Shown one piece after another: positions 44,749 to 53,544 of a stretch of DNA of 64,000 nucleotides (its first letter is position 1; each line of letters begins with the position of its first letter). This DNA is from Gemmatimonadota bacterium. Lineage in GTDB: Bacteria; Latescibacterota; UBA2968. Both the position numbers and the translations under genes were made by a program. The stretch lies in NCBI GenBank assembly GCA_026705765.1, contig JAPPAB010000091.1, positions 1 to 64,000 of the forward strand. Reading direction: 5' to 3'. The notes beneath the pieces were generated by a model. The model saw only the letters and a list, made by a program, of their open reading frames with translations. It made no database searches and was not told the DNA's origin.

Positions 44749-45483
44749 ATGGCTGGGCTCCGTTTTAAGATCGCTGAATTGGAACGGGAAATCAGGGCAA
44801 TGGAGACTATGGGTGAAGAGTTCTTTGAGCCACGAACGTTGTGGACTTTGAAACATTTACGGAGAGACCTAAACAGTATTGGTGGAGCGCAAAAAGGAAA
44901 AGATCGCTTTTTGGTGCTTCAATGCCTTCACACCATACCAAGCGATCAGTACGAGGCTGGTAGCCGCCGAGGCAGTCGAAAGATACACGCGGTTATTTCA
45001 GGAAAGTGGCAGTTACGACCATTAGAGAAGCGCGAGATAGAATTCTGCGGAATCGCTTCGACGAAGATTAAGCTGTACGATTCAGATAATCCTAAGACAC
45101 GTTTGGCAATGTGGCGCCTGGAACTGGGTGATGAGAAAAGTCCTGGTTGTTATGTCCACGCTCAGATTCTCGGGGACTCCGACAAGCCGCCATTCCCAGA
45201 ATTCGTTCCCATTCCCAGATTACCCAGTCTCTTCGTCACTCCGATGAGTGCTGTTGAGTTCGTACTTGGTGAACTCTTTCAGGACAAGTGGCCTGAGGTG
45301 ACCGCTAGCGGTGATCCCGAAGTGAAAAATTGGCGTGCGCTCCAAAAAAAGTGGCTTCAAAGTCTGTTTTCATGGTACAGACACGAAATGGAGAAAACAG
45401 ATTCCTCTTCGTGGATGGCATTAAAGAAGGCGAAGCCAGAAGGAGGCATGTTTCTCCCAAAATCCGGAAGACGGGGATCGTGA
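44749..45483 (+). CDS. Hypothetical protein at the end of the methyltransferase/GHKL unit
   Basis: A 244-residue protein with no recognised family. It has an N-terminal helix rich in charged residues (RFKIAELEREIRAMETMGEEFFEP), a central beta-rich region (FCGIASTKIKLYDSDNPKTRLAMWRLELG and CYVHAQILGDSD) and a C-terminal helical part with VTPMSAVEFVLGELFQDKWP. No nuclease motif could be fixed. Start at 44749 is chosen for AGGA eight bases upstream; an ATG at 44725 overlaps the previous gene. As the last member of the unit it is the best candidate for an effector or target adaptor, which is an inference from position. Confidence 0.65.
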   Translation: MAGLRFKIAELEREIRAMETMGEEFFEPRTLWTLKHLRRDLNSIGGAQKGKDRFLVLQCLHTIPSDQYEAGSRRGSRKIHAVISGKWQLRPLEKREIEFCGIASTKIKLYDSDNPKTRLAMWRLELGDEKSPGCYVHAQILGDSDKPPFPEFVPIPRLPSLFVTPMSAVEFVLGELFQDKWPEVTASGDPEVKNWRALQKKWLQSLFSWYRHEMEKTDSSSWMALKKAKPEGGMFLPKSGRRGS

Positions 45484-45558
45484 TCGAGACGAACGATAAA
45501 CATAGTCTTAGATACCTTATCGGTGAAAATCGTATATATAGGGCAATCTGTCGCGCGT

Positions 45559-45597
45559 AGACCAATCAATATCGTTAGCTGATTGGTCTATTTTTTT
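45559..45597 (+). terminator. Strong Rho-independent terminator closing the defence-like unit
   Basis: Arms AGACCAATCA (45559-45568) and TGATTGGTCT (45580-45589) pair perfectly over 10 bp, with an 11-base loop, followed by A and seven T. It lies 76 bases beyond the last gene of the unit. Downstream to 45713 only weak promoter-like sequence is seen. Confidence 0.85.
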
Positions 45598-45713
45598 ATC
45601 ATACTGACTTTATACTCAAAAATGCCATTGCAAACCCCTGTTTTCGCGCTTAAATTGGCAGATATTTGTACCGTTATGATATAGCCACAACTCCTGCCAT
45701 AAGGAGACACAAA

Positions 45714-46943
45714 ATGAAAATCCGACCCGACCTCGTTCCGGAGACCGAGCGGAACAACCTCGAAGTTATCCAGCTCACGGATGAAGCGGTCCCCTCATCC
45801 CACATCTACATGGAAGCGCAGATCTTCACGCCCGACTCCCAGCGGCTAATCATTCACCGGTCTGCACATCCCCACGGCTCTGACCCGAAAGACCCCGAGC
45901 ACCAGTTCCTCATCTGCGACCTCGAAGACCATTGCAGCTTAACGCCCATCACCACCGAACTCGGAACCACGGGACCATCCATCTCCCCCGATGGCGAATG
46001 GCTCTACTACTTCGTCAACGAAACAGAACCTGGGGGCGGACGCCTGACGCTCAAACGCGTCAAACTGGACGGAACAGAACGCGACACCATCTATGTCCTG
46101 GACCACGCCATACCCGACACCGACTTCAGATTGAGCCGACCGTATCCTCTCTCGACCATCTCATCCGACGGCAAGCGCATTGCCATCTCGGGATTCCTCG
46201 GCGACGGCAAAACCGCAGGCGCGCCCTGGGGCCTCCTCGTCTTCGACATTGAAAAACCATCCGTACGCCTGATCTTTCACGGACCCTCCTGGTGCAACAT
46301 TCACCCACAATACACGCGCCAGACAGACCCTATCGCCTCCCACGACATCATGATCCAGGAAAACCACGGCAACACCGCAACACCCGACGGCAGTGTAGAA
46401 ACACTCGTCAGTGGACAGGGTGCAGACATCCACCTGATCCGGGACGACGGCACCGCACTGCGCGACTTCCCCTGGGGACGGGACGGAAACGAGTTCTGCC
46501 AGGGGCATCAATGCTGGCAGGGACAAAGCGACATCGCCATCACGAGCACCAGCACCCGCGAACCCGCTGAAAGACAACTCATCTCCGGACGCGCCGCGCC
46601 TCACGTCGGCGACGAAGGCATCAACACCCCGGGTGGCTGGCGAAACGACCTCTCCCGATCCTTCGACGTACCCGACTTCTGCCACTTCGCAACAGACATC
46701 GACGGAAAGCGATTGATCACAGACGCAGGTCCCATAGACGCGGGCGGAGCCGTCTGGCTATTCGACCTCCCCGAAGAAGAGGAAGGCGCCCTTGCAAACG
46801 CGCGCAAAGTCGCAGACCCCGGATCGTCCTGGCAAAAACACACGCACATCCATCCCTTCCTCTCCCCAGATGGACAATCGGGCTTCTTCAACTCCGATGA
46901 AAGCGGCATACTACAGGCGTATATGGTACGCGGTTGGTCTTAA
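45714..46943 (+). CDS. TolB/oligogalacturonate-lyase-like beta-propeller protein
   Basis: A 409-residue cytoplasmic-looking propeller protein (no signal peptide). Repeats of the type ISPDGEWLYYFVN, ISSDGKRIAISG and LSPDGQSGFFNSD mark blades. The layout with HIYMEAQIFTPDSQRLIIHR early, SHDIMIQENHGN and the C-terminal HTHIHPFLSPDG resembles oligogalacturonate lyase (PL22) and related TolB-like proteins. The His residues of those segments could bind a metal as in PL22; catalysis is not proven. Start at 45714 has AAGGAG eight bases upstream. Confidence 0.78.
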   Translation: MKIRPDLVPETERNNLEVIQLTDEAVPSSHIYMEAQIFTPDSQRLIIHRSAHPHGSDPKDPEHQFLICDLEDHCSLTPITTELGTTGPSISPDGEWLYYFVNETEPGGGRLTLKRVKLDGTERDTIYVLDHAIPDTDFRLSRPYPLSTISSDGKRIAISGFLGDGKTAGAPWGLLVFDIEKPSVRLIFHGPSWCNIHPQYTRQTDPIASHDIMIQENHGNTATPDGSVETLVSGQGADIHLIRDDGTALRDFPWGRDGNEFCQGHQCWQGQSDIAITSTSTREPAERQLISGRAAPHVGDEGINTPGGWRNDLSRSFDVPDFCHFATDIDGKRLITDAGPIDAGGAVWLFDLPEEEEGALANARKVADPGSSWQKHTHIHPFLSPDGQSGFFNSDESGILQAYMVRGWS

Positions 46944-46967
46944 GCAAAACTAAAAGGAGATACCAAA

Positions 46968-48896
46968 TTGATTCCCCGACAAGTGCTATTCGGCAACCCA
47001 GAAAAATCCATGGCTCGGATCAGTCCCGACGGCGAGTACCTGAGCTACCTCGCGCCAGTGGCGGGCGTCTTGAACGTCTGGGTCGCCGCAGTAGAAGACC
47101 CTGACTCAGCTAAACCAATCACCAAAGACGAAGAACGCGGCATCCGCTATTACGACTGGACCTATGACGGCCAGCACATCCTGTACTACCAAGATGCCAA
47201 AGGCGACGAAGACTGGCATGTGTACGCGACGAATATCGCCACGGGCGAAACCCGAGACCTGACGCCCTTTGAAAAAGTCAACGCGCAGATTCTCTCGATC
47301 AATGAAAAGATACCCAACGAAATCCTGATCGGCATCAACAACCGCAATCCGCAGCTACACGACGTCTATCGAATCGCGCTTTCCACCGGCGAGCGGACCC
47401 TGATCGAAGAGAACCCGGGCTTTGTCTCCTATCTGTTCGACAACGACGACCGCACGCGTTTTGCCATGACATTTTTACCGACCGGGGGACAGGAGATCCT
47501 CCAACGGGACGAGAACAACCAGTGGCAACCCTTCATAGAGGTCCCCAACACCGACGCCCTGACGACCTATCTGACCGGCTTCGACAAATCAAACCAGATC
47601 CTCTATATGATCGACAGCCGCAAGCGAAACACCGCCGCCTTGTTCACCCTCGATCTGGCGTCTGGCAAACAAGAACGGGTAGCCGAGGACGACCACGCGG
47701 ATGTGGGCGGGATATTGGTTCATCCGACAGAGAAACACGTACAAGCCGTATCGTTCATTTACGACCGCAACCGCTGGCACGTGCTGGACCCGGCGATACA
47801 AGAGGACATGGATTACTTGCACTCGGTGGAAGACGGCGAATTGTCCATCACCAGCCGCACGCTCGACGACCGCTTGTGGACAGCGGCCTACGTCCTGGAC
47901 AACGGGCCGGTCAAATACTACCTGTACGACCGCGCCAGAAAACAGGCGAATTACCTGTTCAGCAACCGCACAGACCTGGACGAGTACCAACTGGCCAGGA
48001 TGCATTCGCTGACCATCAAATCCCGCGACGGGTGGAACCTGGTCAGCTATCTGACGCTCCCCCCCGACAGCACTCCCGACGGCGACGCGCGACCGAGCAA
48101 TCCGGTCCCGCTGGTTTTACTGGTTCACGGGGGTCCCTGGGGACGCGACATCTGGGGCTACGATCCGCAGCATCAATGGCTGTCGAACCGCGGTTACGCC
48201 GTACTGAGCGTCAACTTCCGCGGCTCGACCGGCTTCGGCAAAGAGTTCACCAACGCCGGCAATGGCGAGTGGGCTGGCAAAATGCACGACGACCTGATTG
48301 ACGCTGTCAACTGGGCGATCAGCGAAAAGATCACGCAGCGCGATCAGGTGGCGATAATGGGCGGCAGCTACGGCGGATACGCGACCCTCGTCGGATTGAC
48401 CTTCACGCCCGAGACATTCGTCTGCGGCGTCGATATCGTCGGCCCGAGCAACCTCGTCACATTGCTACAAAACGTGCCGCCTTATTGGGTTCCGATCCTG
48501 CCGATGATGAAAGACCGCGTAGGTGACTGGACCACAGAGGAGGGCCAGCAATCCTTGCTGGCCAAATCGCCGCTTGCGCGCGTAGATCAGATCCAGCGGC
48601 CTCTGCTGATCGGCCAGGGAGCCAACGACCCGCGCGTCAAGCAAGTCGAATCCGATCAAATCGTCGAGGCAATGAAGGAAAAAAACATCCCCGTAACCTA
48701 CGTGCTTTATCCAGACGAAGGACACGGATTCGCACGGCCGGAAAACCGCTTGTCATTTTACGCCGTCGCTGAGGCGTTCTTGTCCGAGCACCTGAACGGA
48801 CGGTTTGAACCAGTCGGAGAGGACTTTCAAGGGTCGAAAATTCAGGTGCCAGAAGGCGCGGACCAGGTCCCCGGACTCCAGACGGCCCTGGCGTAA
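46968..48896 (+). CDS. S9-family prolyl oligopeptidase-like serine peptidase, TTG start
   Basis: A 642-residue S9 peptidase. A beta-propeller N-terminal part (1 to about 370) is followed by an alpha/beta-hydrolase domain. The catalytic Ser is S467 in MGGSYGGYA; the Asp lies in GANDPRV and the His in DEGHGFARPEN. The start codon is TTG at 46968, fixed by AAGGAG eight bases upstream. It cleaves short peptides or acyl-peptides. No signal peptide is visible. It follows the propeller gene by 24 bases, so the two are co-transcribed. Confidence 0.92.
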   Translation: MIPRQVLFGNPEKSMARISPDGEYLSYLAPVAGVLNVWVAAVEDPDSAKPITKDEERGIRYYDWTYDGQHILYYQDAKGDEDWHVYATNIATGETRDLTPFEKVNAQILSINEKIPNEILIGINNRNPQLHDVYRIALSTGERTLIEENPGFVSYLFDNDDRTRFAMTFLPTGGQEILQRDENNQWQPFIEVPNTDALTTYLTGFDKSNQILYMIDSRKRNTAALFTLDLASGKQERVAEDDHADVGGILVHPTEKHVQAVSFIYDRNRWHVLDPAIQEDMDYLHSVEDGELSITSRTLDDRLWTAAYVLDNGPVKYYLYDRARKQANYLFSNRTDLDEYQLARMHSLTIKSRDGWNLVSYLTLPPDSTPDGDARPSNPVPLVLLVHGGPWGRDIWGYDPQHQWLSNRGYAVLSVNFRGSTGFGKEFTNAGNGEWAGKMHDDLIDAVNWAISEKITQRDQVAIMGGSYGGYATLVGLTFTPETFVCGVDIVGPSNLVTLLQNVPPYWVPILPMMKDRVGDWTTEEGQQSLLAKSPLARVDQIQRPLLIGQGANDPRVKQVESDQIVEAMKEKNIPVTYVLYPDEGHGFARPENRLSFYAVAEAFLSEHLNGRFEPVGEDFQGSKIQVPEGADQVPGLQTALA

Positions 48897-48907
48897 ATGA
48901 GAACCAC

Positions 48908-49873
48908 ATGCCAATCTCCCTCAACCCTATCCGCGACGATCTGATCACCTGGACAGAATCCCTCTACCTCCCACACACGGGAGCCTTCCGCAATGGCGAC
49001 ACATCCGTGCCCAGTCTCCCGAGCACCCTCTTCATCACCTATATTTTATACAGCATAAACGCGCTCGACGCAGTCGCGATTGACCGCGCGAAATGGGTCG
49101 CCTGGATCCAATCACAACAGAGCGAACAGGACGGATCCTTTGCCTTCCCACCCTCGGGCAGACGGGGGATCGCATTTTGGAACGCAGTTCGCGCACTCAA
49201 CATGCTGGGCGCCCAGATCCTCCTATTCCCCGACGACCAGCGCAACGCAACAACCGTCGCCGGACTCCGCCAATGGTTCAAAACGTGGAAAGCATCCGGC
49301 AACACCCATCACGAAGTACTCGCGCGCGTCCCCATGCTCGTCAGCCATCCAGACCCCGCCTGGGTCAACGCGTTCTTCGACGAACTCGCCGCACAACAGC
49401 ACCCTGCGCTCGGAACCTGGCCCGCTGAAGGCCCCACCAACATCAGCCGCACATTTGCCTACAGTCTGATCTACACCGGAATGGACAAACTCCCGCCACA
49501 GCCTGAAAAAATCATAGATGCCATGCTAAATCTCCAGGAGAAAAACGGCTTCTGGCACGGACGCCCCAACTTTTCAACCATGGACGCGGTCTATCTGCTA
49601 TCGCGACTGCCAAAAGCCACCGGGTGGCGCGAGACAGAAGCAAACGCCGCGCTACACCGCACAGCAGATGCGCTCATCCCCTATTACAAAGCGCATGCAG
49701 AACGCGACAAGCAGGACACCCATCAATTCGCAGCCACCGTACAAACATTCGCCCTGCTATACGAAGCCTTGCCCCAGAGATTCTCAACATCGCACCCGTG
49801 GCGATTCGGATGGCGCAATCGCGCATTCTGGCAATGCCGCGTAATCAAAGAGAAACTGACCGCCCATTACTGA
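48908..49873 (+). CDS. Alpha/alpha-toroid (terpene-cyclase/prenyltransferase fold) protein
   Basis: A 321-residue protein of helical repeats resembling terpenoid cyclase/prenyltransferase toroids: WIQSQQSEQDGSFAFPPSGRRG near 66-87, MLNLQEKNGFWHGRPNFSTMDAVYLLSR near 200-227. The QW-like pattern recalls squalene cyclases, but the DxDD motif is absent and the protein is half their length. No signal peptide. Function unknown. It starts 12 bases after the S9 peptidase and is followed by an enolase-superfamily gene 29 bases on. Confidence 0.68.
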   Translation: MPISLNPIRDDLITWTESLYLPHTGAFRNGDTSVPSLPSTLFITYILYSINALDAVAIDRAKWVAWIQSQQSEQDGSFAFPPSGRRGIAFWNAVRALNMLGAQILLFPDDQRNATTVAGLRQWFKTWKASGNTHHEVLARVPMLVSHPDPAWVNAFFDELAAQQHPALGTWPAEGPTNISRTFAYSLIYTGMDKLPPQPEKIIDAMLNLQEKNGFWHGRPNFSTMDAVYLLSRLPKATGWRETEANAALHRTADALIPYYKAHAERDKQDTHQFAATVQTFALLYEALPQRFSTSHPWRFGWRNRAFWQCRVIKEKLTAHY

Positions 49874-49901
49874 CACACACCAGAACAGGAGCACATCACC
49901 C

Positions 49902-51026
49902 ATGAAAATCACCGATGTAGAAACCATAGTAATCAAAAACATCCAGCCCTATCGCGGGGGGCGATACTGGCTCTTTGTCCGGCTCATCACCGACGAAGGC
50001 ATCGTCGGACTGGGCGAGCGACCCTCGGGAAATGCCACCAATCTGGACGCCCAAATCAGCCTCATCAAAAACCTGTGCCAGCAATTCGCCATTGGCACAA
50101 GCCCCTTTGACATCGAAAGCCTGTGGCAGCGCATCTTTGCGTCCCGGCACGACTATCGCCACCCTGGCCTCGACGCAACACCCGCCTTGAGCGCCATTGA
50201 AATGGCGTGTTGGGACATCGTCGGCAAAGCCCTGAACCAGCCCATCTACAACCTGCTCGGCGGCAGGGTCCACGACAAACTCAGGGCTTATGCCTATATG
50301 CCAACCGACGGCATCTGGGAAAATCCAGAACGCGCTGGCGAAATCGCAACCCGTCTGGTCGAGAATGGAAATACCGCCTGCAAATTCGACCCCTTCCAAC
50401 CCCTCTTTCCCCATCCGCGCGATTTCCCACTCAAAACCATCCGCCACGTCGCCAAAATATTCAAAAGCATCCGGGACGCAGTCGGCGACGAATTGGAAAT
50501 CGGCATCGGCACTCACGGACAATTCAGCACATCCGGCGCAATCCGCGTGGCAAAAGAACTGGAAGAATTCAGCCCCTTCTGGTTCGAAGAACCCGTCCCC
50601 CCGGAAAACATCGACGAAATGGCCCGCGTCGCCGCCCACACCAGCATCCCAATAGCCACAGGCGAACGGCTCGTCACCAAATACGAATTTGCCGAACTCC
50701 TGAAAAAACAGGCCGCGCAGATCCTCCAATTAGACGTGGGACAATGTGGTGGAATATTGGAATCCAAAAAAATCGCCAGCATGGCTGAAGCCCACTACGC
50801 CCTCATCGCGCCCCACATGTATTGCGGTCCCATCGCCGCAGCCGCCGCAGTACAACTCGACACATGCTCACCGAACTTTCTGATCCAGGAATTCAACGCC
50901 AACGACCTCCACAGCGAAATATTCGTAGAGCCAATCCAATTTGAAAGCGGCTATATCACCCCGCCAACAGGACCTGGTCTGGGAATCGAACTCGACGAAT
51001 CAGTAGTTGCCAAACACCGTGCGTAA
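49902..51026 (+). CDS. Enolase-superfamily protein with Gly at a metal-ligand position
   Basis: A 374-residue galactonate-dehydratase-like enzyme. K161-x-D163 lies on the second strand, WFEEP (E229/E230), TGER (E255) and APH (H305) are present. The first metal-ligand position, D-x-H in relatives, reads G203-T-H205 (GIGTHGQ), so the Asp is replaced by Gly. The motif looks conserved in a recalled subfamily, hence probably not a sequencing error. Substrate unknown; it ends the operon starting at 45714. Shine-Dalgarno AGGAG. Confidence 0.83.
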   Translation: MKITDVETIVIKNIQPYRGGRYWLFVRLITDEGIVGLGERPSGNATNLDAQISLIKNLCQQFAIGTSPFDIESLWQRIFASRHDYRHPGLDATPALSAIEMACWDIVGKALNQPIYNLLGGRVHDKLRAYAYMPTDGIWENPERAGEIATRLVENGNTACKFDPFQPLFPHPRDFPLKTIRHVAKIFKSIRDAVGDELEIGIGTHGQFSTSGAIRVAKELEEFSPFWFEEPVPPENIDEMARVAAHTSIPIATGERLVTKYEFAELLKKQAAQILQLDVGQCGGILESKKIASMAEAHYALIAPHMYCGPIAAAAAVQLDTCSPNFLIQEFNANDLHSEIFVEPIQFESGYITPPTGPGLGIELDESVVAKHRA

Positions 51027-51030
51027 AATA

Positions 51031-51063
51031 AAAAAGCGGTGATCCGAAGACCACCGCTTTTTT
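51031..51063. terminator. Bidirectional terminator between convergent genes
   Basis: Arms AAAAGCGGTG and CACCGCTTTT pair over 10 bp with a 10-base loop. T-runs follow on both strands, so it can stop both the plus-strand enolase-superfamily operon and the minus-strand HtrA-like operon, whose stop is 18 bases away. Confidence 0.85.
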
Positions 51064-51080
51064 GCGTTTATCGCGAACAC

Positions 51081-52199
51081 TTACTTGTCGCGATGCAAAA
51101 TCTGTCGCAAACGCCCGACTTCGCGTTGCAGATAATTGATATGCTGATAAACCGCTGCATCTTCTGGCTTTACCAGAGGTGCTGGACGCAAAGCGACCAG
51201 ATCAGTGCTATCCATCTGATCCAGCTCGACTTGTATCGCCACCACCTGTCCCTCGCGTCGAATACCTATCGTTGCGGTCTCGCCCGGCGTACTTTCCAGC
51301 ACCATCCGCTTCAAATGCACTGGACCACCAATGGCGCGCCCGCGATATGAAAGCACCACATCGCCCGGCTGAATCCCGCCCTCAGTTGCAGGACTATTGG
51401 GCTGCACATTGACCACCACCACCTCGTTGCCCCGTGGTGCAACCTCCACACCCAGTTTGCCATACGCCATCTGCCCATGTGCAACCAGCGCGCGCGCCAC
51501 CCGCATCGCGCGATTGATCGGAATGACAAAAACCGACGACGGCAGGGAGGTCCATCCAAATAGAGAACCATCGTCTTGAGTAACGGTGCGAATCGGGTCT
51601 TCATAGCGCCACACCATGCCCCCAACCCGTCCATTACCACAAAACACGGGAGCCCCGCCATAACTGCTCTGCACGCGGGCCGACACCTGAAACAAATCCC
51701 TATCCCGATAGATTCCGTACACCATCCCAACAGAAGGCACCAGATTGCCAAAATCATTGCCCAATAAAAGGGCGTAATGCCCAATTTTAATATGCTGAGA
51801 ATTTCCCACCAAAACCGTGGGCAAATTTTCTGCCTCAACGCGAATAACAGCAATCCCCGAAATCGGATCTGCCCCCACCAGTGTAGCCCGCACCTGCAGA
51901 CCAGAAGCCAGCGTCACCCGAATCTCATCGGCATCTGCAATAGCGGCTTCAATCGTTAAAATATAACCCTGGGGATCAAAAATAAACCCCGTGCCATGGG
52001 TAAACACCGAACCAAACGGCCCGCTATCTGCCCGCGCACGGGGAGGATAGAGCGTGTGAATCCGCACCACACTCTGCCGATTATCTTCCAAAATTGCAGC
52101 AATTTCCTCTTCAAGCGCGCACAACAGGCTGCGTTCTTCCGTCCATCCCCTGCCCACGACGAGCAGACACAACGCCATTGCGCAACACAAAGATCTCAT
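51081..52199 (-). CDS. HtrA/DegP-like protein with catalytic triad lost, PDZ domain
   Basis: A 372-residue secreted trypsin-fold protein with a C-terminal PDZ domain (about 245-330, VNVQPNSPATEGGIQPGDVVLSYRG). A signal peptide covers 1-20. The S1C landmarks are easy to align: GTGFIFDPQGYILT, GADPISGIAVIR and SSYGGAPVF. At these the usual His, Asp and Ser read A85, G115 and Y180, so it should not cleave peptide bonds. It is co-transcribed with an ECF sigma factor and anti-sigma factor. A role as a sensor or scaffold is an inference. Start at 52199 has a GAGAGG ribosome site. Confidence 0.82.
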   Translation of the reverse strand: MRSLCCAMALCLLVVGRGWTEERSLLCALEEEIAAILEDNRQSVVRIHTLYPPRARADSGPFGSVFTHGTGFIFDPQGYILTIEAAIADADEIRVTLASGLQVRATLVGADPISGIAVIRVEAENLPTVLVGNSQHIKIGHYALLLGNDFGNLVPSVGMVYGIYRDRDLFQVSARVQSSYGGAPVFCGNGRVGGMVWRYEDPIRTVTQDDGSLFGWTSLPSSVFVIPINRAMRVARALVAHGQMAYGKLGVEVAPRGNEVVVVNVQPNSPATEGGIQPGDVVLSYRGRAIGGPVHLKRMVLESTPGETATIGIRREGQVVAIQVELDQMDSTDLVALRPAPLVKPEDAAVYQHINYLQREVGRLRQILHRDK

Positions 52200-52231
52200 G
52201 ATCCCGCCTCTCTCCACTTGTCGAGTCAACG

Positions 52232-52828
52232 TCAAAATGAATACGAAACGGGAACCTGTTTCACGCGGCGCAAATCGCGCATATCCGATGGCAGTTGCTT
52301 CAACCGCGATGCGGAATCCACACGCGCCGAATCCCGATAATGACGAGAATCCAGACTATAAGACTCCTTGGACAAACGCTCCAATTCCAGAGCACCGACA
52401 TCAACACTCGGCAATCTCTCGCCCGGCACCAGCGGAATTTCCTGGCGCTCCACTGCCATTTGTGGGGTAGGCGTTGTATCGCTATAGAAAACCACCTGCG
52501 TCAACCCCAGGCCGATCACCACAGCCGCAGCCAGCGTTGTAATCGTCCGCGAAACAGAAGAAAACATAGTGCGCCGCGCCCTGTGCAAAGGCTGTTTTTC
52601 TTTTGCCATAGCCATAGCCAAATGGCTGCGCAGGGTAAAATCAAACTCAGCCGATGGGCGCACCTGTGGCAATTGCGCCATGCGCTCCTTCAAAGTTTGC
52701 ACATCGGCCAGCAAAGTGCGACAATGCTCGCACTCGGCAGCTTTGCGTTCCATTTCCGCCATCTCAATCGGACTCATTTCGCCATCTACATAATCCGAAA
52801 CTCGCGCTTCAAAATCAGTAACGGTCAT
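52232..52828 (-). CDS. Anti-sigma factor, zf-HC2-like with incomplete zinc motif
   Basis: A 198-residue single-pass membrane protein. The N-terminal cytoplasmic domain (1-50: FEARVSDYVDGEMSPIEMAEMERKAAECEHC) has the anti-sigma zinc-finger form, but the Hx3CxxC motif reads K-A-A-E-C-E-H-C, so the His is Lys. A membrane helix (SVSRTITTLAAAVVIGLGLTQVVF) covers about 90-115, and the rest is periplasmic. It probably binds the ECF sigma factor encoded just upstream and releases it on an envelope signal. Confidence 0.82.
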   Translation of the reverse strand: MTVTDFEARVSDYVDGEMSPIEMAEMERKAAECEHCRTLLADVQTLKERMAQLPQVRPSAEFDFTLRSHLAMAMAKEKQPLHRARRTMFSSVSRTITTLAAAVVIGLGLTQVVFYSDTTPTPQMAVERQEIPLVPGERLPSVDVGALELERLSKESYSLDSRHYRDSARVDSASRLKQLPSDMRDLRRVKQVPVSYSF

Positions 52829-52866
52829 GTCTATATTTTACCTCCGGACAGTGTTTTCACGATATC

Positions 52867-53478
52867 TTAGACATTCAGGCCCACATCTCGGCCTTCATTT
52901 TTCAATTTTTGTTGTAATTTTAAGCGCCCGCGATTGACCCGCGACTTCACCGTCCCAACCGGACACTTCACAATTTCAGAAATCTCATAATACGACATAC
53001 CTTCTACATCGCGCAACAAAATCACCTGGCGATAATTATCGGGCAATGAAGCAATAGCACTCTGAATCTCCACATCGGCCAGCGAAGATTCCGCCATGCG
53101 ATCGGGACGCATAGATTCATCGGGCAAATCCATGCCCGTATCTGACTCCTCGTCTCGATCCAGTGAAAACAACCGCCATCGCTTGCGCCTTCTCAACTCA
53201 CTTTTGGCCAAATTTCCAGCAATCGTAAACAGCCATGTAGAGAAATTGGCAATTGCGCGGTATTCCTCGCGCTTTCCAAACGCGCGCAAAAACGCCTCTT
53301 GCACGATATCTTCTGCTGTTTCTCGATCGCTCACAAAGCGAAAAACAAAATTGTACAACCGCCCTTGATAGCGCCGCACAATTTTTCCATAAGCATCAAT
53401 ATCTCCGGCAGAGACCTCAGCTAAAATCTCTGTATCTGGTTGTTCGCTCAGTCCATATTTTGAATTTGCCATAAGCAT
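52867..53478 (-). CDS. ECF RNA polymerase sigma factor (RpoE-like)
   Basis: A 203-residue ECF sigma factor. Region 2 (GKIVRRYQGRLYNFVFRFVSDRETAEDIVQEAFLRAF) and region 4 (IASLPDNYRQVILLRDVEGMSYYEISEIVKCPVGTVKSRVNRGRLKL) are complete. The start at 53478 has GGGAGGGA directly upstream. It is followed by the anti-sigma and HtrA-like genes, an envelope-stress arrangement. A GGAACC-N17-GTTTAA site upstream suggests that it activates its own operon. Confidence 0.92.
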   Translation of the reverse strand: MLMANSKYGLSEQPDTEILAEVSAGDIDAYGKIVRRYQGRLYNFVFRFVSDRETAEDIVQEAFLRAFGKREEYRAIANFSTWLFTIAGNLAKSELRRRKRWRLFSLDRDEESDTGMDLPDESMRPDRMAESSLADVEIQSAIASLPDNYRQVILLRDVEGMSYYEISEIVKCPVGTVKSRVNRGRLKLQQKLKNEGRDVGLNV

Positions 53479-53544
53479 GGAATCCCTCCCCTTCGGGCAT
53501 GTATCCCCCTCCCTTCCCAAAGCTTTACATCCTCACTCCTGCTA

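Noticed and set aside
45655-45678. TTGGCA with TTTG, a possible sigma-54 site before the propeller gene
   Set aside because: The -12 GC is absent and spacing is wrong, so it does not meet the consensus.
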